A DNA stretch of 10,039 nt, taken from contig JAGLTY010000048.1 of NCBI GenBank assembly GCA_023135025.1, forward strand, positions 1-10,039, in the 5' to 3' direction. This stretch comes from Bacteroidales bacterium (GTDB lineage Bacteria; Bacteroidota; Bacteroidia; Bacteroidales; GCA-2748055). Both the position numbers and the translations under genes were made by a program. Positions 1-7,589 of this stretch are shown in pieces (within the stretch, counting starts at the first letter, position 1; each line of letters starts with the position of its first letter). The notes beneath the pieces were generated by a model that did not search any database, was not told the origin of the DNA, and saw only the letters and a list, made by a program, of their open reading frames with translations.

Positions 1-1
1 T

Positions 2-475
2 GGTTTGTCTCAGAGGATGCGTATTTCCAGGACGGAGGCACAGGATTTGATAAATGGATATTTTGCATCTTATCCGAAGGTTCGGGAATTTATGGATGCT
101 TCCATCCGGATGGCGCGGGAGAACGGATATGTGGAGACAATGTTTGGCCGAAGAAGGTATCTTCCGGATATTCTTTCAAGGAATTCCGTTGTGCGGGGCA
201 ACGCAGAGCGTAATGCCATTAATTCACCCATACAGGGATCGGCTGCAGATATCATTAAGATCGCTATGATTCGTATTCAGGGGGTATTTGATGAAGAGAA
301 GCTCCGGTCGGCCCTGATTCTTCAGGTTCATGATGAATTGAACTTCGATGTATGCCCTGATGAGTTGGAGAGGGTGAAAGAGATTACCAGGAGGGAGATG
401 GAAAATGCCACCACCCTGTCGGTTCCTCTCACTGTAGATATGGGCGAAGGAGCCAACTGGCTGGAAGCACATTAA
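2..475 (+). CDS. polA: DNA polymerase I, C-terminal part (partial, 5' end outside window)
   Basis: This is the end of the polymerase domain of family A DNA polymerase I, which fills gaps during repair and replaces Okazaki primers. The reading frame is open from base 2 (GLSQRM...), so the true start lies left of the window. Visible signatures are the fingers-domain segment FGRRRYLPD, the segment NSPIQGSAAD, and motif C, LQVHDEL, whose aspartate is one of the two catalytic metal-binding carboxylates. The C-terminus, MGEGANWLEAH, is typical of the family (GxNWxxAH), so the gene is intact at its 3' end. It converges on the S41 peptidase gene with only 11 bases between the stop codons. The 3'-5' and 5'-3' exonuclease domains cannot be judged because they are outside the window. 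The identification is firm. Confidence 0.97.
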   Translation, partial: GLSQRMRISRTEAQDLINGYFASYPKVREFMDASIRMARENGYVETMFGRRRYLPDILSRNSVVRGNAERNAINSPIQGSAADIIKIAMIRIQGVFDEEKLRSALILQVHDELNFDVCPDELERVKEITRREMENATTLSVPLTVDMGEGANWLEAH

Positions 476-486
476 TAAGTAAACAT

Positions 487-2169
487 CTATTCTATTGCTT
501 TGGCCAGTGCACCCTGGTTTCCGTTCAACACCTCTTTTAACATACCAGGTTTTTTAAGAATCTCCCTGGCCCTGTCCAGCTGCGGGTCTTCTTGGATCTG
601 AGCCAGAATTCTACCTGCGAGATAATAATATCGGTTTATTATCTCTTCGGTAAGGATCTGCCGGATCTCCTCTTCAAATGTCTCAAGATCTTTCAGATTA
701 TTATGGGCAAGTTTCTCCTCCAGGGAAGAAAACTCCTCTTCGGCCAGCTCATAGTATTTTTCCCTTTTGGCACTCTTCAGGAGATCGGCAAACGCTTTTT
801 CGCTAGCAGTACGAAATTCAAATCCTTTTTCTTCAATGAACGCTTTAAATAGAGCATAATCATCATTTGATAATGAGAAGATTTCAGGAGAGTCAATTTC
901 TTCATATGTGTTCCGATAACGTGTTGCAAAATCGAAAAACAAACCCTGGGTATAGAGTTGTATTGAGATTTCAGAGAGCATTTCCGGGACCACTTCAAAA
1001 TCAGGTTGAATTCCACCTCCATCATATACCAGGCGGCCATTTCGGGTTTCATATTCCGAAATCAGTGAATCGGGCACTATTCCCACACTGCCATCTTCGT
1101 TGCGGTGTGTATAGTCAAGTGCCTGGATGCAGCGGCCGCTGGGAATATAGTATTTGGCGGTGGTTACTTTCAATTGTGCGTTAAATTTAAGGGGTCTGGA
1201 AGTCTGAACCAGCCCTTTTCCGAAGGTGCGTTGCCCCACAATTACGCCCCGGTCAAGGTCCTGAAGAGCTCCTGCAACAATTTCTGAAGCTGAGGCCGAT
1301 CCACGGTTGACCATAATCACCAATGGAATCTCACTGTCCAGAGGTTCCCGTGTGGTAGAGTAGTCAGAGTCCCACTGATTCATTTTTCCTCGGGTGTTTA
1401 CAATCATTTCGCCTTTATCAACGAACAGATTGCAAATTCTTACAGCTTCGATCAGCAGTCCACCCGGATTGGAACGCAGATCAAGTACCAGGGAATTCAA
1501 TTGGTGCTCCCTCTTCAGCGCTTTCACTGCATTTTCAACCTCTTTACTTGCTCCGGTAGTGAAATTAGAGATACGGATATAGCCCGTACCCTGATCAATC
1601 ATACCATAATAGGGGACATTTAAAATGGAAATCTTCTCCCTGGTCAGGGTAAACTCAAGAGGATCCTCCACGCCGTAACGCTCTATGGTTATTGTGAGTT
1701 CTGTACCCGGTTTTCCTTTTAGTCTTTCGCTGACCGATTCTATCTTCATCTTTTCGGTAGAGACTCCGTCCACTTCAAGGATCAGATCCCCGGCCCGGAT
1801 ACCAGCCTTGGCAGCCGGGAATCCTTCATAGGGCTCTGCAATCATCACCTGGTTGCCCAATCTTCGAATCAGGGAACCGATTCCTCCATATTCGCCCGTA
1901 GTCTGGAATTGAAAATCATCCATATCTGATTCCGGAATATAGGTAGTATAGGGGTCAAGGGAGGAGAGCATGGCCTCAATACTGGTGGTGACCAGCTCCT
2001 CGGGATCTGTTTCATCAACATAGAACATGTTTAGTTCCCTGAAAAGGGTGTAGTAAATATCCAGGTTTTTAACCAGTTCCAGATCCCTGTTTTTCAGGGT
2101 AGAAAAGCCAACACTCAAAAAGAGAATGAGAAATCCGGCAAGGTATATGATATGTTTCTTCTGTTTCAT
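487..2169 (-). CDS. S41 family C-terminal processing (tail-specific) peptidase
   Basis: This is a 560-residue serine peptidase of the CtpA/Prc family, which cuts exported proteins from their C-termini. Residues 5–22 form a hydrophobic signal or signal-anchor segment, so it should act in the periplasm. A PDZ domain follows at about 90–175 (EYGGIG at 93–98, then KAGIRAGDLI at 121–130). The S41 core covers about 190–350: the LRSNPGG strand-loop at 231–237, the nucleophile region GSASASE with the likely catalytic Ser293, and FGKG with the likely catalytic Lys318. The 25-residue spacing between them matches Ser452/Lys477 of E. coli Prc. Residues from about 390 to 560 are a charged, probably helical C-terminal extension. 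The start has no clear Shine-Dalgarno sequence, which is usual in this phylum. The gene stands alone on the minus strand. The substrate is unknown. Confidence 0.95.
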   Translation of the reverse strand: MKQKKHIIYLAGFLILFLSVGFSTLKNRDLELVKNLDIYYTLFRELNMFYVDETDPEELVTTSIEAMLSSLDPYTTYIPESDMDDFQFQTTGEYGGIGSLIRRLGNQVMIAEPYEGFPAAKAGIRAGDLILEVDGVSTEKMKIESVSERLKGKPGTELTITIERYGVEDPLEFTLTREKISILNVPYYGMIDQGTGYIRISNFTTGASKEVENAVKALKREHQLNSLVLDLRSNPGGLLIEAVRICNLFVDKGEMIVNTRGKMNQWDSDYSTTREPLDSEIPLVIMVNRGSASASEIVAGALQDLDRGVIVGQRTFGKGLVQTSRPLKFNAQLKVTTAKYYIPSGRCIQALDYTHRNEDGSVGIVPDSLISEYETRNGRLVYDGGGIQPDFEVVPEMLSEISIQLYTQGLFFDFATRYRNTYEEIDSPEIFSLSNDDYALFKAFIEEKGFEFRTASEKAFADLLKSAKREKYYELAEEEFSSLEEKLAHNNLKDLETFEEEIRQILTEEIINRYYYLAGRILAQIQEDPQLDRAREILKKPGMLKEVLNGNQGALAKAIE

Positions 2170-2260
2170 CCGGGTAATGTTTTTTAAAACTCATGTTATC
2201 ACTTGGTTCAAGCGGGTATAAAGGAACTATAAAGAATTTGATTCTTCCCAACATATTAAC

Positions 2261-2291
2261 TTTTTTTAAGAAAGGGTGATGTGTATCTTTG
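2261..2291 (+). promoter_or_regulatory. candidate Bacteroidota-type promoter for the DUF4271–hemD–rnpA cluster
   Basis: TATCTTTG at 2284–2291 matches the Bacteroidota -7 consensus TAnnTTTG exactly. TTTT at 2261–2264 lies 19 bases upstream and matches the -33 TTTG element at three of four positions. Transcription would begin near 2297, leaving a very short leader before the ATG at 2310. It sits in the 140-base divergent region between the S41 peptidase and the DUF4271 gene. I found no comparable element for the S41 peptidase on the other strand. The T-rich surroundings raise the chance of a coincidental match. Confidence 0.5.
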
Positions 2292-2309
2292 TGATCAAAT
2301 TTTTCACAG

Positions 2310-3062
2310 ATGCAGGGCCAGGACACCACCATGATCGCAGTATTTAAAGGCTCCGGTATTGAAAACGTGTCAAATGTTACCGCCGGGGGCATAGAGATCA
2401 TGGAAAAGATACAGACCTACCAACCCACCTGGTACTTTATCTATCTGTTTTTACTGATCGGATTATTAGCGTGGATCAGGCTCTATTACGGCAATATCCT
2501 GATCCAGACGGTCCAGGCCTCCACCAATGTCCAGGTTGCAAACAGGATGTTTAAGGACAATAGCCTGTTGCAGAAACAGTTAGATAATGTGCTATACCTG
2601 TTTTATTTCCTAAGCATGGCCTTTTTGCTCTACTATATAGAGTTAAGAGTAGATCTGAGGCCTTATGAATTGCAGGGCGGGTTACTGTACCTGTTCAATC
2701 TTGCCCTGCTGGCGGGCATATTTTCAGGTAGGGTGCTGCTGCTAAATATTGCCGGCATTTTATTTAATCACATAAGGATCTTCAGAGAGTATCTATATAA
2801 TATTTTCATTTTTAATAAGCTCTCCGGACTAGCCGTTCTTCCCCTGATATTCCTGCTGATTTATACAAGGGGAACGTTGCAGGAGCTGTTTTTCTGGATA
2901 ACCATTTTTGTCCTCTCCTGTATCACTGTGATGAGACTGATTAGGGGAGTTGTATTTTCTTATAGAAAAGAAGTTTCAGTTTTCTATTTGTTTTTGTACC
3001 TTTGTGCCCTTGAAATAGCACCTCTTGTATTATTATACAGGTGGTTGGAAGGTATCCTTTAG
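2310..3062 (+). CDS. DUF4271 family polytopic membrane protein
   Basis: This is a 250-residue integral membrane protein of unknown function. It resembles the DUF4271 family, which in Bacteroidota commonly sits immediately before the uroporphyrinogen-III synthase family gene, as here. I count six or seven hydrophobic segments, at about residues 41–58, 93–110, 124–140, possibly 143–158, 172–186, 192–210 and 222–245, with a charged loop between the first two. The start at 2310 is the most upstream ATG. An ATG at 2400 (Met31) would remove a soluble 30-residue N-terminus and still keep all membrane segments. The candidate promoter at 2261–2291 allows either start. The gene ends 25 bases before the hemD-like start, so the two are probably co-transcribed. 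No catalytic motif is visible. The family assignment is from recall of sequence and context. Confidence 0.8.
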   Translation: MQGQDTTMIAVFKGSGIENVSNVTAGGIEIMEKIQTYQPTWYFIYLFLLIGLLAWIRLYYGNILIQTVQASTNVQVANRMFKDNSLLQKQLDNVLYLFYFLSMAFLLYYIELRVDLRPYELQGGLLYLFNLALLAGIFSGRVLLLNIAGILFNHIRIFREYLYNIFIFNKLSGLAVLPLIFLLIYTRGTLQELFFWITIFVLSCITVMRLIRGVVFSYRKEVSVFYLFLYLCALEIAPLVLLYRWLEGIL

Positions 3063-3087
3063 TAGAGAATTTAAAACGGAATACTAT

Positions 3088-3849
3088 ATGGGAAGAATAA
3101 GGAAAATCCTTGTTTCTCAGCCTGAGCCTGAGAATAATAAATCACCCTATTTTGATTTAGCAAGCAAGCATAATCTGAAAATTGATTTCAGGCCTTTCAT
3201 TCATGTGGAAGGTGTCACAGTCAGAGATTTTCGGCAGGAAAAAGTTGACATTGGATCTCACTCAGCTGTTATTTTCACAAGTAAAACATCCATAGACCAT
3301 TATTTCAGGATGGCCGAGGAGACCCGGACCAGTATTCCCGATACCATGAAATATTTCTGTGTTTCGGAAGCCACTGCCTACTATCTCCAAAAATATATCG
3401 TTTATCGGAAAAGAAAGATTTTTTTTGGGAACGGAAAGATTCAGAACCTTGTGGAAATTATGAACAAGCATAAGGAGGAAAAATTTCTTCTGCCGCTTTC
3501 TGCCGCACACAAGGAGGAGATTCCTGAGCTGCTGAAGAAGAGTAATTTTAACTTCTCAAAAGCCATCCTCTACAGGACCGAATGCAGCGATCTCTCCGAC
3601 CTGGTCGATGTGAATTATGATATACTGGTATTTTACAGCCCATCAGGAATTAAATCACTGTTTCAGAATTTCCCCGATTTCAAACAGAACAATACAAAGA
3701 TCGCCTCGTTTGGCGCCAAAACAGCAAAAGCCGTAGAAGAAGCCGGATTGCGTCTCGACATCACGGCCCCCCAGCCACAGGCTCCCTCTATGACCATGGC
3801 GCTGGAGAACTATATAAGAGATTACAACAAGAGTAACGGGAAATCGTAA
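3088..3849 (+). CDS. hemD: uroporphyrinogen-III synthase family protein (HemD-like)
   Basis: This is a 253-residue protein of the HemD fold. Classical HemD closes hydroxymethylbilane into uroporphyrinogen III in haem and cobalamin synthesis. The opening KILVSQPEP, the segment HVEGV (39–43), the FTSKT strand-loop (63–67), KYIVYRKRKIFFG (102–114), YSPSGI (183–188) and FGAKTAKAVEEAG (208–220) are the pattern of the Bacteroidota family version. The reading frame is open upstream to a TTG at 3025 inside the DUF4271 gene. The ATG at 3088 is preferred because conserved sequence begins directly after it. It lies 25 bases after the DUF4271 gene, and its end overlaps the inferred rnpA start by 7 bases. 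Sequence conservation across HemD enzymes is low and no other tetrapyrrole gene is in view, so a non-haem role cannot be excluded. Confidence 0.85.
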   Translation: MGRIRKILVSQPEPENNKSPYFDLASKHNLKIDFRPFIHVEGVTVRDFRQEKVDIGSHSAVIFTSKTSIDHYFRMAEETRTSIPDTMKYFCVSEATAYYLQKYIVYRKRKIFFGNGKIQNLVEIMNKHKEEKFLLPLSAAHKEEIPELLKKSNFNFSKAILYRTECSDLSDLVDVNYDILVFYSPSGIKSLFQNFPDFKQNNTKIASFGAKTAKAVEEAGLRLDITAPQPQAPSMTMALENYIRDYNKSNGKS

Positions 3850-4235
3850 AAGAGTTTTCACTATCCAAAAGCGAAAGGCTTTCCAGCAGGAAATCCATCT
3901 CTTCCCTGTTTGAAACAGGCAGATATATCTATGCCACTCCTGTCAGGATCATTTATACCCTGGAAGGGGAGGGTCCGCATCCGGTAGCTATGGCGGTTTC
4001 AGTGCCCAAAAGGCTCTTTAAGAGAGCTGTAGATCGAAATCTCCTTAAAAGAAGGATCAGGGAGGCCTACAGGCTGAATAAACAGGGGTTATATGATTTA
4101 TTGCAGCAGAAGGACAGGAAACTTCATATGGTAATTCAGTACCAGAAAAGAGAGATTACAGATTTCAAGACTATAGAGGAGGGCGTTCTTAAAGGGTTGA
4201 AGAAACTGGCAGAGAAACTAAATGAGCAGGATTGA
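3843..4235 (+). CDS. rnpA: ribonuclease P protein component, apparently starting at a non-standard codon
   Basis: RnpA is the small basic protein that binds the RNase P RNA and helps it trim tRNA 5' leaders. The basic RNR signature, KRAVDRNLLKRRIREAYR, is at residues 60–77 counted from codon 3843. The conserved N-terminal part is also present upstream in the same frame: FSLSKSERLSSRK (5–17), then SLFETG (21–26) and TPVRIIY (32–38). Together they give 130 residues, close to the family norm. The frame is bounded by a TAA at 3834–3836, and no ATG, GTG or TTG occurs before the ATG at 3990. That ATG lies within the body of the domain and would give a truncated 81-residue protein. The only near-cognate start in the right place is ATC at 3843, overlapping the end of the hemD-like gene. 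A sequence error or a non-standard start are both possible. The function is certain; the start is inferred. Confidence 0.88.
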   Translation: MVKEFSLSKSERLSSRKSISSLFETGRYIYATPVRIIYTLEGEGPHPVAMAVSVPKRLFKRAVDRNLLKRRIREAYRLNKQGLYDLLQQKDRKLHMVIQYQKREITDFKTIEEGVLKGLKKLAEKLNEQD

Positions 4236-4237
4236 AT

Positions 4238-6193
4238 CTAACGGATAATGATTCTTCCTCCCAGCCCAATGGAGAGCTCCCTCTTCACCCCTTCAAGGCT
4301 TTGAATTCTTCTAATGACCTGGTTAAGCGTCTCTATATCCTGTTTTTTTTCACTCTCCTCCAGCTCTTTACGTAATTGGGAGAGGGCTTTCTCAATGACC
4401 ATCATTTTGTAAGAAAGCAGTGTCTTGGGAACCTCGAATCCCAAATTTTCGCCAGGTAATTCAACGTAGGCCTCTTTGCGTTTCCACACTTTGCTCAATT
4501 CATAACGTGAAGTAAAAATATCCACAGCCAGTTCTCGTACTCCAGGGTGGTCATGGTATACAAAATAGCGCTCGGCCACTTCATCTCCGCGTTCAATCAA
4601 CTCTTTTACATTTTCAAAGATCTGATTGTATACCAGATTTGTAAATTCGAGTTCATCGTTCTGGATCTCCCTGATAATATATTGTGCCACGCTGATCTCA
4701 GCATGCTCCTCACCACTTATATGAAGTTTCTGATTTCCAAATTTCAGAAGAAAATAGATGATTTCACGTTCCTCTACTTCGGAATATATATTTTCCACAA
4801 AACCAGGAACCACCGGTTGCCTGGGCATGGTGGTGACGGGTTGATCCTGTTGCAGAGAACGACCCGATTGTTCCCTGCGCCATTGTTGTTCCTGTTTCCG
4901 GCGCCTGATTTTATTTACTTCATTATAGAGCACCTGCTCTTCTACTCCCAGGAGCAGGCTGCTCTCTTTCAGGAAGACGCTGCGCATGATCCCATCGGGA
5001 ATAACCGAAACCGATCTAACAATATCTGTGATCAGCTGGGCCCTTTTGATGGGATCGTGTTGGGTATCAGCAAGCAATATCTCAGTTTTAAATGAGATAA
5101 AATCTTTCTCACTGGTTTGAATGTATTTCAGGAACTCCGACGAACTGTGCGATTGGGCATAAGAGTCAGGATCCTCCCCGGCTGGCAACATCACCACCTT
5201 TACATTCATCCCCTCCTCCAGGATCATATCGATGCCGCGGAAAGAGGCTTTGATACCCGCCTCATCCCCATCGTAGAGAATGGTTATATTTTGTGTGAAT
5301 CGCTTAATCAACCGGATTTGATCCGTAGTAAGCGCTGTTCCGGAGGAGGCCACTACATTTTCTATGCCAGCCTGGTGCATGGAAATGACATCGGTATAAC
5401 CCTCCACCAGAAAACATCCTTCGCCCGATACAATCGACTTTTTTGCCTGAAACAGGCCGTAAAGCACCCTGCTCTTATGGTATATATCAGATTCGGGCGA
5501 ATTCAGGTATTTGGCAATATTTTTATCCGATTTTAGTGTACGGCCACCAAAACCAATGACATTTCCTGAAAGAGAGTGAATGGGAAAAATGACCCTGCCA
5601 GCAAAACGGTCAAACATATAGTCTTCCCGTTCAATGGAGAGACCGGTTTTTACCAGGTAGCTCTTTTTATAGCCGTTTTTTCCTGCTTCATCACTGAAGG
5701 CAGTACGTTTTTCCGGACTGTAACCCAGCACGAATTTTTTCAGGATATCCTCTCTGAATCCCCGGTTCCGAAAATATCCCAGACCGATGGCTCTCCCTTC
5801 GTCAGTATCGAGCTGTGAAGAGAAGTAGGTGGAAGCAAAGGCGGTGATGGCCATCAGGCTCTCCCGTTCATTTTTTTGTTGGATCTCCTCGGCGGTCAGC
5901 TCTTTCTCCTCGATGACAATGTTGTACCTATTGGCAAGGTACCTGAGCGCTTCCGGATAGGAGAGTTTCTCGTGTTCCATCAGGAAACCAACCACATTTC
6001 CCCCTTTTCCCGAACTAAAATCTTTAAAGATTCCCTTTGCCGGGGAGACCATAAAGGAGGGGGTTTTTTCATTGGAAAAGGGGCTGAGTCCTTTGTAGTT
6101 GGCCCCGCTTTTTTTAAGGGTTACAAAATCGGATATCACCTCTACAATGTCGGCAGTATCAAAAATTTGATTTACGGTTTGCTGGTCAATCAT
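4238..6193 (-). CDS. dnaG: DNA primase DnaG with all zinc-finger ligands replaced
   Basis: DnaG makes RNA primers at the replication fork. Numbered from the ATG at 6193 (651 residues), the N-terminal region at 33–70 aligns with the CHC2 zinc-binding domain. The four ligand positions are Ser37, Ser40, Asp58 and Ser61 instead of Cys/His/Cys/Cys, while surrounding residues such as NEKTPSF and GKGGN are kept. The catalytic TOPRIM core is intact: VEGYTDV with Glu264, and LYDGDEAG with Asp308 and Asp310. The helical C-terminal part (about 430–651) should bind the replicative helicase. The frame extends to a TTG at 6229, but MIDQQTVNQIFDTADIVEVI is the usual family opening, so I chose the ATG. It is convergent with rnpA at a 2-base gap and divergent from the sirtuin. 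From recall, similar zinc-less primases occur in Flavobacteriia. Confidence 0.96.
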   Translation of the reverse strand: MIDQQTVNQIFDTADIVEVISDFVTLKKSGANYKGLSPFSNEKTPSFMVSPAKGIFKDFSSGKGGNVVGFLMEHEKLSYPEALRYLANRYNIVIEEKELTAEEIQQKNERESLMAITAFASTYFSSQLDTDEGRAIGLGYFRNRGFREDILKKFVLGYSPEKRTAFSDEAGKNGYKKSYLVKTGLSIEREDYMFDRFAGRVIFPIHSLSGNVIGFGGRTLKSDKNIAKYLNSPESDIYHKSRVLYGLFQAKKSIVSGEGCFLVEGYTDVISMHQAGIENVVASSGTALTTDQIRLIKRFTQNITILYDGDEAGIKASFRGIDMILEEGMNVKVVMLPAGEDPDSYAQSHSSSEFLKYIQTSEKDFISFKTEILLADTQHDPIKRAQLITDIVRSVSVIPDGIMRSVFLKESSLLLGVEEQVLYNEVNKIRRRKQEQQWRREQSGRSLQQDQPVTTMPRQPVVPGFVENIYSEVEEREIIYFLLKFGNQKLHISGEEHAEISVAQYIIREIQNDELEFTNLVYNQIFENVKELIERGDEVAERYFVYHDHPGVRELAVDIFTSRYELSKVWKRKEAYVELPGENLGFEVPKTLLSYKMMVIEKALSQLRKELEESEKKQDIETLNQVIRRIQSLEGVKRELSIGLGGRIIIR

Positions 6194-6271
6194 CCTGGTT
6201 AAAAGTAAAGAAACTAATTGTTCAGCCAAAATCTTATATTTACGTATAGAGAATAATTTTCAGAACCGGAT

Positions 6272-6973
6272 ATGAAGTTTGATGCAATGAAAAAACTGGT
6301 GGTGCTAACCGGCGCTGGCATGAGCGCAGAGAGTGGACTGAGGACCTTTCGGGATATGGGAGGTTTGTGGGAGGAGCATGATGTGTACGAAGTGGCCAGT
6401 CCGGGCGGATGGCATCGTGACAGGGCACTGGTTTTACGATTCTATAACGAAAGAAGAAAACAGTTGCTTGAAACCACTCCCAATAAAGGACACTTCGGTC
6501 TGGTTGAGCTGGAGAGGGAGTTTGAGGTGTCAATTGTTACTCAAAATGTGGACGACCTGCACGAAAGAGCAGGATCGAGCTGCATTTTGCACCTGCATGG
6601 TGAACTCCGTAAATCACGCAGTACCGAGGATCCTGAACTGGTTTATGATATTGAAGGCTGGAAACTGGAGGAGGGGGATCTGTGTGAAAAGGGGTCACAG
6701 TTACGTCCTCATGTGGTCTGGTTTGGTGAGGCGGTTCCAGCCATTGAAGAGGCTGCCAAAATAGTATCAGCTGCCGATATTTTTGTAATCATAGGAACAT
6801 CAATGAATGTATACCCGGCAGCGGGATTGATCAATTATGTTCCCCCCACGGCACCCATCTATGTTATTGATCCCAATGAAGTGGCCATTGCGGGTCATTC
6901 AAGGATCCGGGTCATCAGGAAAAATGCCGGAGAGGGAGTTCAACTACTGATGGAGGAGATCAGGAATGAATAA
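6272..6973 (+). CDS. cobB: Sir2-family NAD-dependent protein deacylase (class III, CobB/Sirt5-like) lacking zinc cysteines
   Basis: This is a 233-residue sirtuin, which removes acyl groups from lysines using NAD+ in the cytoplasm. The NAD-binding motifs are GAGMSAESGLRTFRD (14–28), TQNVD (90–94) and IGTSMNVYPAAGL (174–186). The catalytic base is His109 in HLHGEL. FYNERR contains Tyr58 and Arg61, the YxxR pair that in Sirt5 and E. coli CobB favours succinyl and other acidic acyl groups, so desuccinylase activity is likely. The zinc-ribbon segment between HGEL and LRPHVVWFGE has only Cys138, and Cys104 lies just before the catalytic His, so the usual four-cysteine site is missing. The adjacent sequence RKSRSTEDPELVYDIEGW is what I recall from Bacteroidota homologues, so this is probably a lineage trait. 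The gene overlaps the next one by 8 bases. The symbol is by family similarity. Confidence 0.93.
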   Translation: MKFDAMKKLVVLTGAGMSAESGLRTFRDMGGLWEEHDVYEVASPGGWHRDRALVLRFYNERRKQLLETTPNKGHFGLVELEREFEVSIVTQNVDDLHERAGSSCILHLHGELRKSRSTEDPELVYDIEGWKLEEGDLCEKGSQLRPHVVWFGEAVPAIEEAAKIVSAADIFVIIGTSMNVYPAAGLINYVPPTAPIYVIDPNEVAIAGHSRIRVIRKNAGEGVQLLMEEIRNE

Positions 6974-7589
6974 GGTAAAAGGAAAACATACAGCGATCAT
7001 CACGATCATTGCAATGTTTGCAATGTCCGTTTCACTGAACGGGCAACAGTTTAATACGAGCTTTTTTGGCGGTATTACGGCTTCGCAGGTGGACGGGGAC
7101 TCCTATTCCGGGTTTAATAAACTGGGGTTGGCGGCAGGTTTTTTTGTGAATCGCCATATTGAGTACAATATTTACTGGCAGGCCGAAATTAGATATGGAA
7201 CCCGGGGGGTTTATAAAGGTCCGTCCGATAATGATCCAACCCTTTACCGGAGTGGTTATCATATTGTAGAATTACCGCTATCGGTCCATTACCTGTATGA
7301 AGAGAAGATTATGGTGGAGATGGGTACTTCGCCCGAACTGTTGGTTGCCACCCTGTTCTGGGATGAGAACGGATTGATGGATCCTTCCACATATCCCGAA
7401 AACAGGAGATTTGGGTTGAACGTATTTGCCGGTATAGGATACTGGTTCAATGAAAGGATCATGGCCGGGTTCCGATATACCAATTCGGCCATACCATTTC
7501 GCGATCCGGAGGAGTGGAACCATCCGCTTTACCGGGGATATTTCCACAATGTTTTTTGCCTCTCCATGGCATACAGGTTCGGCCCTTAA
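6966..7589 (+). CDS. small outer-membrane beta-barrel protein (PorT/OMP_b-brl family-like)
   Basis: This is a 207-residue exported protein. Residues 1–26 are a signal peptide: a basic start (MNKVKGKH), a hydrophobic core from about 10 to 24, and probable cleavage near Gly26–Gln27. The rest is rich in alternating hydrophobic/polar stretches with aromatic ends, as in outer-membrane beta-strands: FFGGITASQV, GLAAGFFVNRHI, WQAEIRYGTRGVY, IMVEMGTSPELL, GLNVFAGIGYWF, IMAGFRYTN. The last strand ends in AYRFGP, close to the terminal aromatic signal of such barrels. This fits an 8-stranded barrel of the PorT-like type common in Bacteroidota. Its ATG overlaps the sirtuin stop by 8 bases, so translation is probably coupled. 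Function and ligand are unknown. It converges on comF at a 3-base gap. Confidence 0.8.
   Translation: MNKVKGKHTAIITIIAMFAMSVSLNGQQFNTSFFGGITASQVDGDSYSGFNKLGLAAGFFVNRHIEYNIYWQAEIRYGTRGVYKGPSDNDPTLYRSGYHIVELPLSVHYLYEEKIMVEMGTSPELLVATLFWDENGLMDPSTYPENRRFGLNVFAGIGYWFNERIMAGFRYTNSAIPFRDPEEWNHPLYRGYFHNVFCLSMAYRFGP

Noticed and set aside
3025..3087. Upstream TTG start for the hemD-like gene
   Set aside because: It lies inside the DUF4271 coding region, and the conserved family sequence begins only after the ATG at 3088.
3827..3850. Programmed -1 frameshift joining the hemD-like gene to rnpA
   Set aside because: No heptamer of the X XXY YYZ form is present in the hemD reading phase near its stop, and no downstream structure is evident.
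4222..4248. Tiny frame starting ATGAGCAGG overlapping the rnpA end, where yidD often follows rnpA in other bacteria
   Set aside because: It stops after 8 codons and runs straight into the dnaG 3' end. Nothing resembling YidD follows, so it is not a gene and there is too little sequence to call it a remnant.
4547..5095. Long plus-strand open frame of 182 codons antisense to dnaG, and similar shorter frames elsewhere
   Set aside because: It is fully inside the strongly identified dnaG coding region, has no recognisable family features, and is best explained as a shadow frame.
6194..6229. TTG start for dnaG adding 12 residues
   Set aside because: The ATG at 6193 gives the typical DnaG N-terminus; the added residues are not family-like and lie in the divergent intergenic region.
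6235..6242. TATATTTA as a -7 element for the sirtuin gene
   Set aside because: One mismatch to TAnnTTTG and no -33 TTTG-like sequence at 19–21 bases upstream; too weak in AT-rich sequence.
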